A program made the position numbers and the translations under genes. Shown one piece after another: positions 51,876 to 60,988 of a stretch of DNA of 64,000 bases. The notes under the pieces were generated by a model. That model was not told the origin of the DNA. It did not search any database and worked only from the letters and a program-made list of their open reading frames with translations. Position 1 is the first letter of the stretch; each line of letters begins with the position of its first letter. Source of the DNA: USCg-Taylor sp050740455 (GTDB taxonomy: Bacteria; Pseudomonadota; Gammaproteobacteria; JACCXJ01); contig JBOIDF010000009.1 in assembly GCA_050740455.1 (NCBI GenBank), positions 1-64,000 on the forward strand, read 5' to 3'.

Positions 51876-51876
51876 G

Positions 51877-52326
51877 CTATTCGTAGTGACGCTGAAAATC
51901 CGGCAGCTCGCCATCGAGGAACCACCGCTTCCGGGCCGCGTCATACCACCATTTCTGGATATCGCGAAGCGTGGCGACCTGGCCCACATCCTGGTAATAA
52001 TAACGAAACAGGACCGTCACGGTGGCCTCGGTCTGAGTTGCGTTCAGGGCCTGATTGACGATATCGTAGGAGGCGACCCGGATAGCTTGAAGGGGTTCCG
52101 TGTTGATCGGGGGGTAGGGGCCGGTACGGGAAACACGATACAACGCCGCTGCGTCATAATCACCCCAGCGCAACGCGCTTTCGTAGGTGGCGACGCTCAA
52201 CTCCAGATTTTCCAAGCGCTCGTGGGTTTCCATCCCGGCGCACGCGGCCGTCAACAAGGCGACGATGAGCGCTGCCGCATGACGCCCCGCGAAGGTTCTT
52301 GCCGACTCTTGTATTTTATTCTGCAT
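51877..52326 (-). CDS. small lipoprotein, function unknown
   Basis: 149 residues. The N-terminus has a positively charged start, a hydrophobic stretch (AAALIVALLTAAC) and a lipobox ending at Cys29, so it is probably a membrane-anchored periplasmic lipoprotein. The mature part has a conserved-looking core: LRWGDYDAAALYRV, VNQALNATQTEATVTVLFRY, YYQDVGQV and RDIQKWWYDAARKRWFLDGE. The fold resembles NTF2/SnoaL-like small domains, but no catalytic motif is clear. It lies directly upstream of the MidA-like gene, and a foldback repeat lies upstream of it. Confidence 0.7.
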   Translation of the reverse strand: MQNKIQESARTFAGRHAAALIVALLTAACAGMETHERLENLELSVATYESALRWGDYDAAALYRVSRTGPYPPINTEPLQAIRVASYDIVNQALNATQTEATVTVLFRYYYQDVGQVATLRDIQKWWYDAARKRWFLDGELPDFQRHYE

Positions 52327-52356
52327 AACGCTGCCCTCGGTAATGGAATCGCTCAG

Positions 52357-52496
52357 AGCTTGTGAAAAAACTATTGCGCTCGGAACCTCGCGTTCCGGCG
52401 GTGCTCGGAATCCTCATGTATTTCAATATACACTCCGGTTCCTGTGCTCCGGCGGAACGCGACTTCCCTTCGCTCGCGACGATTTTTTCACAAGCT
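52357..52496. repeat. 140-bp foldback element (MITE-like)
   Basis: The ends AGCTTGTGAAAAAACT (52357) and the inverted copy ending TTTTTTCACAAGCT (52496) match for 14 bases. Inner parts also pair: TCGCGTTCCGGCGG in the left arm and the reverse complement TCGCGTTCCGCCGG from the right arm, then a palindromic centre near TATTTCAATATAC. The whole 140 bases can fold into one long imperfect hairpin with about 65-base arms. Solo ends are at 6094-6122 and 10491-10518. It has no coding capacity. It lies between folK (3' end) and the lipoprotein gene start. Confidence 0.8.
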
Positions 52497-52512
52497 CTCA
52501 GGCATGCGATGT

Positions 52513-53040
52513 TCACGCCCGCGGCTCCGAAGTGCTTGCAGACGGTCCCAGGAGGTCTTCAAGGGGAACCGGCGCAAGCGCTTGTCCGCTCTTATCAAAC
52601 TCCGCCCAAAGCTCGCGGATGCGCCGGCCCTCGAGCGGGTGCATGACCTCGCCCGCGATGTCGGCCAAGGGCCGCAACACGAAGGCATAACGGGTGATGT
52701 CCTTACGCGGCAAGTTCAAGCCATTGTCTCGAATCACGAGTTCATCATAAAGCAAGATGTCGAGGTCGAGCGGCCGGGGCGCATAGCGCGGCGTATCGGG
52801 TGTGCGGCCATGCTGCGACTCGATCGCGGCTAGGCGCGTCCGCAGTGCGTGCGGATCTAAATCAGTACTGAAGCCCACGACAAGATTATAGAAATGATCT
52901 CCGGGAAAGCCGATGGCGGCGCTCTCGTAGACGGGCGACAGCATCAATTCCCCGAACTGGCCGCGCAGTGATGCGATAGCGCTGCGAATGTTGTCCCGGC
53001 GCTCCACATTGCTGCCTATGCTTACATAGACCCGTGCCAC
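52513..53040 (-). CDS. folK: 2-amino-4-hydroxy-6-hydroxymethyldihydropteridine pyrophosphokinase
   Basis: Transfers pyrophosphate from ATP to hydroxymethyl-dihydropterin in folate synthesis. 176 residues from GTG 53040 (ARVYVSIGSNVERRDNI). Marks: SPVYESAAIGFPGDHFYNLV, LAAIESQHGRTPDTPRYAPR, PLDLDILLYDELVI (catalytic aspartates) and LPRKDITRYAFVLRPLADIA. The start codon lies inside the folB 3' end (19-base overlap), so the two steps are coupled. Upstream in-frame codons belong to folB territory. Confidence 0.93.
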   Translation of the reverse strand: MARVYVSIGSNVERRDNIRSAIASLRGQFGELMLSPVYESAAIGFPGDHFYNLVVGFSTDLDPHALRTRLAAIESQHGRTPDTPRYAPRPLDLDILLYDELVIRDNGLNLPRKDITRYAFVLRPLADIAGEVMHPLEGRRIRELWAEFDKSGQALAPVPLEDLLGPSASTSEPRA

Positions 53041-53399
53041 GCCTCCTCCCGGCGGCCGCGTTCGATGATGACCCCGACGTCGCGCACACCGCGCACGGCA
53101 CCCTGCTTGTTCAGCCGTAAACGGAGCCAAGGGATATCAAACTCCTTGATGATGAGCTCGGCGACGGCCTCGGCAAGCGACTCGACCAACTGGTAGTGGC
53201 TGTCTGTGACGAAGGCCATCACCCGTTTGGCGACCTCTTTATAATTCAGTGTGTCGGCCACCGAATCGGTGAGCGCCGCTTTGCGGATATCGGTGCCGAG
53301 CTCGAGGTCGAAGATGACCACTTGTTTGATCTGCCGCTCCCAGGCATAGACTCCGATCACGGCTTCAATGCGCAGATCGTTTATATAAATGATATCCAT
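53022..53399 (-). CDS. folB: dihydroneopterin aldolase
   Basis: Converts dihydroneopterin to hydroxymethyl-dihydropterin. 125 residues: MDIIYINDLRIEAVIGVYAW, the conserved glutamate in YAWERQIKQ, DSVADTLNYKEVAKRV and YQLVESLAEAVAELI (active-site Glu), with the lysine in LNKQGAVRGVRDVGVII. It is a little longer than the usual about 118 residues because of a basic C-terminal tail (RGRREEAWHGSM). First gene of folB-folK, divergent from plsY. Confidence 0.93.
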   Translation of the reverse strand: MDIIYINDLRIEAVIGVYAWERQIKQVVIFDLELGTDIRKAALTDSVADTLNYKEVAKRVMAFVTDSHYQLVESLAEAVAELIIKEFDIPWLRLRLNKQGAVRGVRDVGVIIERGRREEAWHGSM

Positions 53400-53505
53400 A
53401 CGCCGTTCAATGGTATGCGCCTGGCCACGGCTACCTGTGCCGATAACCGAACACTACACCCGATGCTTGCTTGACCTGTCAAGGCCAAGCGACTCCAATA
53501 GCGCC

Positions 53506-54117
53506 ATGCTGCAGGAGCTCGCTCTGATTGTCTTCAGTTATCTCTTGGGATCGATTTCCTTGGCCATCGTCGTCTGCCGGGCGGGCGGATTCCCCGATCC
53601 GCGCGGGCAGGGCTCGGGCAACCCAGGCGCGACCAACGTCTTGAGGCTTGCCGGCAAGCCGGCGGCGGTCATTACCCTGGTGGGGGATCTGCTCAAGGGT
53701 TTGCTACCGTTGGTCATCGGGCGCGTGCTGGGCGTGTCCGATCCGGGTCTCGCCTTGATGGGCCTCGCGGCGTTCTCGGGCCATCTGTACCCGGTATTCT
53801 TTGGCTTTCACGGGGGCAAGGGAGTCGCCACTTTCATCGGCGTGCTCTATGGCTTCGCTTGGCCGGCCGGGATCGGCTTCATGCTGATATGGTTGGCCTT
53901 AGCGGGCCTATTTCGCTATTCGTCGCTGGCCGCCTTGGGTGCAGCCGCATGCGCGCCGTTCATGGTTTTTCTGCTTGACCGCACCTGGGTTCATGCCGCG
54001 GTCGTCGTGTTGATGGTGGCGCTGATCTTCTGGAGGCACCGGGGAAACCTGCGCAAGCTGCTCGCGGGGACCGAATCGAAAATTGGTGCCCGAGAGGCGG
54101 CCGCACGGGCGGAATAG
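53506..54117 (+). CDS. plsY: glycerol-3-phosphate acyltransferase PlsY
   Basis: Acyl-phosphate:glycerol-3-phosphate acyltransferase of the inner membrane, first step of phospholipid synthesis. 203 residues with five to six helices. The three cytoplasmic motifs are present: DPRGQGSGNPGATNVLRLAG (motif 1), AFSGHLYPVFFGFHGGKGVA (motif 2) and the C-terminal IFWRHRGNLRKLLAGTE (motif 3). I chose the ATG at 53506 because homology (MLQELALIVFSYLLGSIS) begins there. It converges with tsaD, 17 bases apart. Confidence 0.93.
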   Translation: MLQELALIVFSYLLGSISLAIVVCRAGGFPDPRGQGSGNPGATNVLRLAGKPAAVITLVGDLLKGLLPLVIGRVLGVSDPGLALMGLAAFSGHLYPVFFGFHGGKGVATFIGVLYGFAWPAGIGFMLIWLALAGLFRYSSLAALGAAACAPFMVFLLDRTWVHAAVVVLMVALIFWRHRGNLRKLLAGTESKIGAREAAARAE

Positions 54118-54134
54118 CGCGGATCTAAGGTTCC

Positions 54135-55145
54135 CTAAACGGGAGGCAGTTCGGTCAGCGGCCAGCGCGGCCGTACCGGGAACTCGAGGCCGTCGCGGTG
54201 GCCGGCGCGAAGGCGCACCCATCCCGCATAAGCAATCATCGCGCCGTTGTCGGTGCAGAACTCAGGCCGTGGATAGTAGACCTGAATCCCCTCGCCGCTA
54301 AGCTCGCGCAAGCGAGCGCGTAAAGCGCGGTTGGCGCTCACGCCGCCCGCTGCCACAAGCCGCCGGTAGCCGGTCGCCTTGAGCGCGCGCCGGCACTTGA
54401 TCGCCAGCGTGTCGACCACCGCATCGGCGAAAGCGCGCGCGATATCCGCACGCGTCTTTTGATCGCCGCCTGTTGTCCGCAGGGTTTGGAGCGTAGCCGT
54501 CTTTAAGCCGCTGAAACTAAAGTTCAGGCCGGGCCGGATGGTCATGGGACGTGGAAACACGAATCGGCCGGCTTCACCCTGCTCCGCAAGACGCTCGAGC
54601 GCGGGACCGCCCGGGTAACCGAGGCCGAGCAGCTTCGCCGTCTTGTCGAAGGCCTCGCCCGCGGCATCGTCCACGGACTCGCCGAGGATTCGGTAACTCC
54701 CGACCCGCGCCATGTCCACCAACTGGGTATGCCCGCCGGAAACGAGGAGCGCGAGCAAGGGCGGCTCGGGCGGGGTGGGCTCCAACATCGGGGCGAGCAG
54801 ATGGCCTTCCATATGATGGATCCCTAAGCATGGGATGCCGAGCGCCCAGGCCAGGCTGCGCGCCACGGCGGCCCCGGCGAGAAGCGCGCCGATGAGGCCC
54901 GGCCCTGCGGTATAGCTGACACCCGCGAGATCCCGCGCCTCACAGCTCGCCTCCCGAAGTGCCGATCGGATCAACGGGATAATGTGGCGAACATGATCGC
55001 GCGAGGCCAGCTCGGGCACCACGCCCCCGTAGTAAGCATGAAGGGGGGCCTGGGTGCGTAACACATGCGCCAATAGCCCGCGCTCGGAATCGTAGATCGC
55101 GATCCCGGTCTCATCGCACGAGGTTTCTATTCCCAGCACGCGCAT
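54135..55145 (-). CDS. tsaD: tRNA N6-adenosine threonylcarbamoyltransferase
   Basis: Universal enzyme that adds threonylcarbamoyl to A37 of ANN-decoding tRNAs. 336 residues. Marks: VLGIETSCDETGIAIYD, YTAGPGLIGALLAGAAVARS, the metal-binding IHHMEGHLLAP (His pair), LLVSGGHTQLV, DDAAGEAFDKTAKLLGLGYP and FCTDNGAMIAYAG. Length and motifs are standard. It is divergent from rpsU as in many gammaproteobacteria. Confidence 0.96.
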   Translation of the reverse strand: MRVLGIETSCDETGIAIYDSERGLLAHVLRTQAPLHAYYGGVVPELASRDHVRHIIPLIRSALREASCEARDLAGVSYTAGPGLIGALLAGAAVARSLAWALGIPCLGIHHMEGHLLAPMLEPTPPEPPLLALLVSGGHTQLVDMARVGSYRILGESVDDAAGEAFDKTAKLLGLGYPGGPALERLAEQGEAGRFVFPRPMTIRPGLNFSFSGLKTATLQTLRTTGGDQKTRADIARAFADAVVDTLAIKCRRALKATGYRRLVAAGGVSANRALRARLRELSGEGIQVYYPRPEFCTDNGAMIAYAGWVRLRAGHRDGLEFPVRPRWPLTELPPV

Positions 55146-55173
55146 GGACTGCTTTTTCGTTACGGTACGTACT

Positions 55174-55201
55174 TTGCCAACGGAACGGAGTCGATTACAC
55201 T
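55174..55201 (+). promoter_or_regulatory. candidate sigma-70 promoter of rpsU-dnaG-rpoD
   Basis: TTGCCA (55174-55179) and TACACT (55196-55201), 16 bases apart, upstream of rpsU. It would drive the macromolecular-synthesis operon. TTGTAA/TTACAA further downstream (about 55213-55236) form a small dyad before the ribosome-binding site. Confidence 0.5.
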
Positions 55202-55249
55202 ATGCCGCTTTTGTAATAAACTAAATTTTTACAAGGATCCGATTTCTCA

Positions 55250-55534
55250 ATGCCGTCAGTAAGAGTGAGAGACAACGAACCCTTCGACATCGCCTTGCGG
55301 CGCTTCAAGCGCGCCTGTGAAAAGGCGGGCGTCCTGGCCGAGGTGCACCGGCGCGAATTTTACGAGAAACCGACCCAGGTGCGGAAGCGTAAAGCAGCCG
55401 CGGCCGTCAAGCGCTGGCAAAAGAAACTCGCCCGCACCCAGGCCCGCCTTATACCCTCGGCATTCGGGCAGCGGGGCAAACCCGTCGTCCGGCGTTTCCA
55501 TCGAGGCCCATACGCGGATGCCGCTCACGCTTAA
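55250..55534 (+). CDS. rpsU: 30S ribosomal protein S21, with C-terminal extension
   Basis: Small basic ribosomal protein needed for 30S binding of mRNA. Residues 1-60 are canonical (MPSVRVRDNEPFDIALRRFK, RACEKAGVLAEVHRREFYEK, PTQVRKRKAAAAVKRWQKKL). The normal protein ends near residue 70; here it runs to 94 with a non-family tail (IPSAFGQRGKPVVRRFHRGP...). A frameshift close to codon 68 may have removed the normal stop, or the tail is a lineage trait. The yqeY-like gene that often lies between rpsU and dnaG is absent. Confidence 0.88.
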   Translation: MPSVRVRDNEPFDIALRRFKRACEKAGVLAEVHRREFYEKPTQVRKRKAAAAVKRWQKKLARTQARLIPSAFGQRGKPVVRRFHRGPYADAAHA

Positions 55535-55680
55535 ACAGCGCGTGCAGGGCCGCGCGGACAGGGCACAGCCACTCGCTTAAACGCCGCCTGGGCGGCTGAA
55601 TCCGAGCGGCCCGAACCGGTACCGCGACAGACTGGCATTGTAGCTTGCCCCGTCTATACTCGAAAGAGTAAGGCATAGGC

Positions 55681-57435
55681 ATGACCCGCCGCATTTCACA
55701 GCCGGTCATCGACGAGCTGTTGTCCAAGACGGACGTCGTCGAGGTGATCGAAGAATTCCTCAGCTTGCGCAAGGTCGGGCGCAATTACGTGGCGCTTTGC
55801 CCTTTCCACAACGAGAAAACTCCCTCGTTCAGCGTCAACCGTGAGAAACAGTTTTATTACTGTTTCGGGTGCGGCGCAGGTGGCTCCGCCATTAACTTTT
55901 TAATGAATTATCTACGGCTGAGCTTTGTCGAGACGGTCTCGCGGCTCGCCGATCACGCCGGCATGCCACTCCCCAGCACCGATCCCGGCACGCCCCGAGC
56001 CCCAAGCGCCGAGCTGTACGATATCTTGGCGCAGGCAGCCAAGTACTACGCGGCGCAGTTGCGCCAACGGCCCGCCGCAAACCGGGCCGTCGCCTACCTC
56101 AAGCAGCGGGGTTTAACCGGCCGTGTCGCCGCCGATTTCGATCTGGGTTATGCCCCACCGGATTGGGATCAACTGCAGCGGGCCCTGGGAACTTCCCCGC
56201 AAGCCCTGCGTACGCTTGGCCTGGCGGGGCTTGTGATCGCGAAACCGGACGGTTGCTATTACGACCGTTTTCGCGACCGGATCATGTTCCCGATCCGAGA
56301 CCCCCGAGGCAGGATCGTCGGGTTTGGCGGACGTGGCCTGAACGGCGGCGAGCCCAAGTACCTCAACTCGCCCGAGACTCCCGTTTTCCACAAAGGGGCC
56401 GAGCTCTATGGATTGCACCGGGCCTTAAAAGTCGGCGCGGATCCGCAGCGCCTTTTGGTCGTCGAAGGTTATATGGACGTGATCGCCCTCGCGCAGTTCG
56501 GGATCAACCATGCGGTCGCGACCCTTGGCACCGCCCTAACCCGAGATCACGTCACCCGCTTGTTTCGCGCGGTTCCCGAGGTCATTCTATGCTTCGATGG
56601 CGATGAGGCCGGAGAGCGCGCCGCTTGGCGCTCGCTGAACGTGATCCTGCCGCAGATGAAGGATGGGCGAACGGTGGGCTTTCTTTTTTTGCCGGCGGGC
56701 GAAGATCCCGACAGTTGGGTGCGTAAGGCGGGCGCCACAATATTCGAAACCACGGACAAGGTGACAGCGCTCTCGGAATTCCTCTTCGCAAGCCTGTTAA
56801 AAAAGGTCAACCTGAATACGCCTGAAGGTAACGCCCGGCTGGTCGCACTAGCAAACCCATACATAAACCTGCTGCCGCCCGGCGCATTACAACAGCTTTT
56901 GCGGCGCCGCTTAGGGGAACTTTCAACGCTGGATGCGGACGAATTAACGGCTGTGGCGCGAACGGCGCGTCCGGCCGAGAAAGTCGTCGTCCCCACTCGC
57001 CGCCCAACGCCATCCATAATTCAATCTGCAATTGCAATCATGCTGCGGCGGCCGGAATTAGCCATGCGGGTCGATCTGACGCAGGATCTCACGCCGGTGG
57101 AACTTCCTCACATGGGGATATTTTTGGAGTTGGTTCGTTTAATCCAAGATCATCCCGGAATCCATTGTGGCGCCCTTCTTGAGCGGTGGCGCGGCGCCGA
57201 GGAAAGCAGTTTATTGAATCGGCTGGCGGCCAAGGACTCACTGGTATGCAACGAGGCCCTCGAAGCGGAATTCGCGGGGATCATGAAACGCTTACAGGCT
57301 CTTGCCAACAAGCAACGGCGGGATCGGTTGCTGACATCCCATCCGGGCGCGCTTACGCCGCAAGCAAAATCGGAACTGCGCGCAGCACTTGCCAAAAACG
57401 GCACCACCAGCGCTAGCGATATTATTAACGAGTGA
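55681..57435 (+). CDS. dnaG: DNA primase
   Basis: Makes RNA primers for replication. 584 residues. The CHC2 zinc-binding domain is near 36-66 (ALCPFHNEKTPSFSVNREKQ, then YYCFGCGAGGSAINFL). The TOPRIM catalytic domain has VVEGYMDVIALAQFGINHAV and ATLGTAL, then VILCFDGDEAGERAAWR (metal acids). The C-terminal DnaB-interacting region is present but reads less conserved. It lies between rpsU and rpoD in the conserved order. Confidence 0.96.
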   Translation: MTRRISQPVIDELLSKTDVVEVIEEFLSLRKVGRNYVALCPFHNEKTPSFSVNREKQFYYCFGCGAGGSAINFLMNYLRLSFVETVSRLADHAGMPLPSTDPGTPRAPSAELYDILAQAAKYYAAQLRQRPAANRAVAYLKQRGLTGRVAADFDLGYAPPDWDQLQRALGTSPQALRTLGLAGLVIAKPDGCYYDRFRDRIMFPIRDPRGRIVGFGGRGLNGGEPKYLNSPETPVFHKGAELYGLHRALKVGADPQRLLVVEGYMDVIALAQFGINHAVATLGTALTRDHVTRLFRAVPEVILCFDGDEAGERAAWRSLNVILPQMKDGRTVGFLFLPAGEDPDSWVRKAGATIFETTDKVTALSEFLFASLLKKVNLNTPEGNARLVALANPYINLLPPGALQQLLRRRLGELSTLDADELTAVARTARPAEKVVVPTRRPTPSIIQSAIAIMLRRPELAMRVDLTQDLTPVELPHMGIFLELVRLIQDHPGIHCGALLERWRGAEESSLLNRLAAKDSLVCNEALEAEFAGIMKRLQALANKQRRDRLLTSHPGALTPQAKSELRAALAKNGTTSASDIINE

Positions 57436-57560
57436 GATAAAATTAGCATTTTTGCATCGAATTAACGGTAATTCTGATCATAGCGATCTGGCAGATTGAC
57501 AATTGCTTTACTATACTTTCAATTGATCTTTTAACGCATTGAACAGTTTATACTTTAACT

Positions 57561-59423
57561 ATGGATACTCCCGAAGATATCGACTCAGGCGACGAACGCT
57601 CGCAGATTAAACAACTCATCGCAAAAGGGAAGGAGCAAGGATTTCTGACCTATCACGAGGTCAATGACCACCTCCCGGAGGGCATCGTCGATCCCGAGCA
57701 AATCGAGGACATCATCGGCATGATCACGGACATGGGAATCGAGGTCCATGAAACGGCGCCCGATATCGAATCCCTGCTGTTGGCCGATACAGCGATCGCC
57801 GCCGATGAGGATGTCGCGGAAGACGCCGCAGCCGCCTTAGTGCCTGTCGACGACGAGTTTGGCCGCACGACCGATCCGGTTCGCATGTATATGCGCGAGA
57901 TGGGCACGGTTGATCTGCTCACGCGCGAGGGTGAGATCGCGATCGCAAAGCGCATCGAAGAAGGGCTCAATCAAGCACTCTCGGCGCTCGCTGACTTCCC
58001 TTACATCGTCGAAAAACTGCTGGCTGAATACGGCCAGGTCGAGGCCGGCGAGTCGAAACTAAGCGACGTGCTCAACGGTTTCTCTTCCGAAGAGGTGCTA
58101 AAGGCCGGCGAATTGAAGCCACCGATCGCTCCGGCGAATGTTCGCCCCCTAAAAGACCAGGATGAGGAGGCCGAGGAACGAGAACAGGACGACGAGGCGG
58201 ACCCATTGAGTTTCGCTTTGAATCCCGAGGAGGTCAAAGAGAGGTTTGTTGCCCTTAAAAAAATGCACCAAAAGATCCTCAGCGCGGTAAAGAGAAACGG
58301 GCGCAATGATCCCAAGACCAAAAGGCTGCGAGACGGCCTTTGCGTGCACATCCTCGAGTTTCGGTTTGTACCCAAGCTTGTCGATAAGCTCACGAGCGAA
58401 GTTCGGCAAATCGTCGAGAATATCCGCATGCTGGAACGGGAAATCATGGAGATTTGCACGCAGCGTGCGAATATGCCACGCAAAGACGCAATCAGCTCGT
58501 TGCAGAACAACGAGACCAATCTCCAATGGACGAAGTCCTTAGGGCGTTCGCGTAAACCGTGGGCGGCCGCCATCAGGGCACACGATGATGAAATCGTCCA
58601 GGCGCAAAAGAAGCTCGCTGCCACTGAAAGAAACACAGGACTGACGATTGTTGAGATTAAGGACATTAACCGCCGTATGTCGATTGGGGAGGCAAAAGCA
58701 CGTCGTGCAAAGAAGGAAATGGTTGAGGCAAACTTGCGGCTGGTCATCTCGATTGCGAAGAAGTACACCAACCGCGGGTTGTTGTTCCTGGATTTGATTC
58801 AGGAAGGAAACATCGGTCTGATGAAGGCGGTGGATAAATTCGAATACCGGCGGGGTTACAAATTTTCCACCTACGCCACCTGGTGGATACGGCAAGCAAT
58901 CACTCGCTCGATCGCCGACCAGGCCAGAACGATTCGAATTCCCGTGCATATGATTGAAACAATCAACAAGCTCAACCGCATCTCCCGCCAAATCGTCCAG
59001 GAAATGGGCCGGGAGCCGACCCCCGAAGAGCTCGCCAAGCGCATGGAAATGCCCGAGGAAAAGATCCGCAAGGTATTAAAGATCGCTAAGGAACCGATCT
59101 CTATGGAAACCCCCATCGGTGACGACGAAGACTCGCATTTAGGGGATTTCATTGAAGACCAAAACACCCTGATGCCGGTGGACCTCGCTACCTTCGAGGG
59201 CCTGTGCCGGACGACACGGGAAGTATTGGCAGGATTAACTCCGCGTGAAACCAAGGTATTACAGATGCGCTTCGGAATCGACATGAACACCGATCACACC
59301 TTAGAAGAAGTAGGTAAGCAATTCGACGTCACACGGGAACGGATTAGACAAATTGAAGCCAAAGCGCTGCGGAAACTGCGCCATCCTTCCCGTTCGGAAC
59401 AGTTGCGTACCTTCCTCGATTAA
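57561..59423 (+). CDS. rpoD: RNA polymerase sigma-70 factor
   Basis: Primary sigma factor, 620 residues. Region 1.1: SQIKQLIAKGKEQGFLTYHE. Region 1.2: DPVRMYMREMGTVDLLTREG. A long acidic non-conserved insert follows. Regions 2.1-2.4: NLRLVISIAKKYTNRGLLFL, DLIQEGNIGLMKAVDKFEYR and YATWWIRQAITRSIADQART. Region 3: MGREPTPEELAKRM. Region 4.2: TLEEVGKQFDVTRERIRQIE, ending RSEQLRTFLD. All functional regions are intact. It is followed by a tRNA gene. Confidence 0.97.
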   Translation: MDTPEDIDSGDERSQIKQLIAKGKEQGFLTYHEVNDHLPEGIVDPEQIEDIIGMITDMGIEVHETAPDIESLLLADTAIAADEDVAEDAAAALVPVDDEFGRTTDPVRMYMREMGTVDLLTREGEIAIAKRIEEGLNQALSALADFPYIVEKLLAEYGQVEAGESKLSDVLNGFSSEEVLKAGELKPPIAPANVRPLKDQDEEAEEREQDDEADPLSFALNPEEVKERFVALKKMHQKILSAVKRNGRNDPKTKRLRDGLCVHILEFRFVPKLVDKLTSEVRQIVENIRMLEREIMEICTQRANMPRKDAISSLQNNETNLQWTKSLGRSRKPWAAAIRAHDDEIVQAQKKLAATERNTGLTIVEIKDINRRMSIGEAKARRAKKEMVEANLRLVISIAKKYTNRGLLFLDLIQEGNIGLMKAVDKFEYRRGYKFSTYATWWIRQAITRSIADQARTIRIPVHMIETINKLNRISRQIVQEMGREPTPEELAKRMEMPEEKIRKVLKIAKEPISMETPIGDDEDSHLGDFIEDQNTLMPVDLATFEGLCRTTREVLAGLTPRETKVLQMRFGIDMNTDHTLEEVGKQFDVTRERIRQIEAKALRKLRHPSRSEQLRTFLD

Positions 59424-59437
59424 CGGTTGATGGCCGC

Positions 59438-59514
<77 letters not shown>

Positions 59515-59609
59515 TAAAATCAATAGCTTATAGAAACACTTGATTAATTGCCTGGCCGCTCGGTACAATTGCGGTACAGTGATACGCTGCGCTGAAAGGA
59601 GAACGGCCC

Positions 59610-60653
59610 ATGGCGACCCTCGTTAAGACCCCCTCCGGGACCTGGAAGGCCATCGTCAGAAAGACCGGCTGGCCCCAGGTCATCAAGACCTTCAGGACCA
59701 AGCGCGACGGCGAGGACTGGTCGCGGCGCGTCGAGGACGAGATGGTCCGCGGGGTGTACATCGACCGGGCGCCGTCTGAACGGATGACCCTGACCTCTGC
59801 GCTCACCCGCTATCTCACCGAGGTGACCCCGTCGAAGAGGGCGAGCACCCAGTACGCCGAGCGCCGGAAGGCCAAGCCGATCTTCGAAAGGCTTGGCGAC
59901 TACTCGCTCGCCGCGATCACCCCAGAGATCGTGGCCTGCTACCGCGATGACCGACTGTCAGAAGGGAGGTCCAATACCACGGTGCGTCTGGAGCTGGCCA
60001 TCCTCAGTCACTTGTTCAATACGGCAATCCGCGAATGGGGGCTGGGTCTGGTCTATAACCCGGTTGCCAACATTCGCAAGCCTACGCCTGCAGACGGCCG
60101 CAATCGCCGCCTGTCTCCCGACGAGGAAGAACAGCTACTTTCCGCGATTTTCCAGCATAGCAACCCAATGTTGGACTGGATAGCGAGGATTGCCCTCTAT
60201 ACCGGCATGCGCCAGGGCGAGATCTTGAGTCTCTACCGTGACCAGGTGGATATTCAACGCCGCGTCGTGCGTTTGGACAAGACCAAGAATGGCGACGCCA
60301 GGACAGTACCATTGTCAATTCATGCGGCGGAAGTGTTCCGCGAGGCGCTCGAACATCCGATGCATAAGCTGGTCGATACGCCCTTGCTTTTCTATGGCGA
60401 GCCGGGACGAGACGGGAAGCGTAGACCCTATGTGATCCACAAGGTCTGGGCGCAGGCCAAGCTTCGTGCGGGTCTCCGCGACTTTCGTTTTCATGACCTC
60501 CGGCACGAAGCTGTTTCCCGTCTGGTCGAGGCCGGATTGGGTGATCAGGAAGTCGCAACGATATCGGGCCATAAGTCGATGCAGATGCTCAAACGCTATA
60601 CGCATCTTCGGGCCGAGGATCTCGTGGCGAAGCTGGACAAGGCGTTTCTGTGA
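59610..60653 (+). CDS. tyrosine-family site-specific integrase
   Basis: 347 residues with an N-terminal arm-binding part (TPSGTWKAIVRKTGWPQVIK) and a core-binding domain (about 68-150). The catalytic domain has Arg in ALYTGMRQGEILSL, Lys in LDKTKNGDARTVPL, HDLRHEAVSRLVEAG (His and second Arg), ISGHKS (His) and the nucleophile Tyr in KRYTHLRAEDLV. It sits next to the tRNA, reading away from it, as in integrative elements that use the tRNA 3' end. AAAGGAGA precedes the ATG. It looks intact. Confidence 0.92.
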   Translation: MATLVKTPSGTWKAIVRKTGWPQVIKTFRTKRDGEDWSRRVEDEMVRGVYIDRAPSERMTLTSALTRYLTEVTPSKRASTQYAERRKAKPIFERLGDYSLAAITPEIVACYRDDRLSEGRSNTTVRLELAILSHLFNTAIREWGLGLVYNPVANIRKPTPADGRNRRLSPDEEEQLLSAIFQHSNPMLDWIARIALYTGMRQGEILSLYRDQVDIQRRVVRLDKTKNGDARTVPLSIHAAEVFREALEHPMHKLVDTPLLFYGEPGRDGKRRPYVIHKVWAQAKLRAGLRDFRFHDLRHEAVSRLVEAGLGDQEVATISGHKSMQMLKRYTHLRAEDLVAKLDKAFL

Positions 60654-60988
60654 AGGTAGAGGAGAAATCCTACAATCTTCACTTTAGTAAACGGCCTCAA
60701 TGAGTAACTACCGTTAGAGGTAGCGCTTCTTTCTTGCCCACCTGGAATCCCGCAAAGGACGATTGCGGGCCTGATTCGACTTGCTGAGCGCGTTACTTGA
60801 GAGGCGCGCTGGACGATCGTCATCGTGCGCCGCGCAGTCGTGCGAATAGAAGCGCCGCAGAAGCCTTAATGCACCATTCGCACTGGCTCGTTAATCTATA
60901 GCGATGACAGGACCGAACGGATCAAAATAAATACTCAGTGATGTAAGAGCGCACGTGACATCCGCAAGCTAGAACGGGAGGAGCAATC
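60654..60988. other. intergenic stretch with an inverted repeat
   Basis: CCCGCAA/TTGCGGG at 60749-60769 with a 7-base loop could be a terminator for the integrase gene. Nothing else was recognised. GGGAGGAG at 60976 is the ribosome-binding site for the next gene. Confidence 0.4.

Noticed and set aside
57490..57560. Two TATACT hexamers as rpoD promoters
   Set aside because: The first has TTGACA only 9 bases away and the second has no -35 within normal spacing, so neither was annotated.
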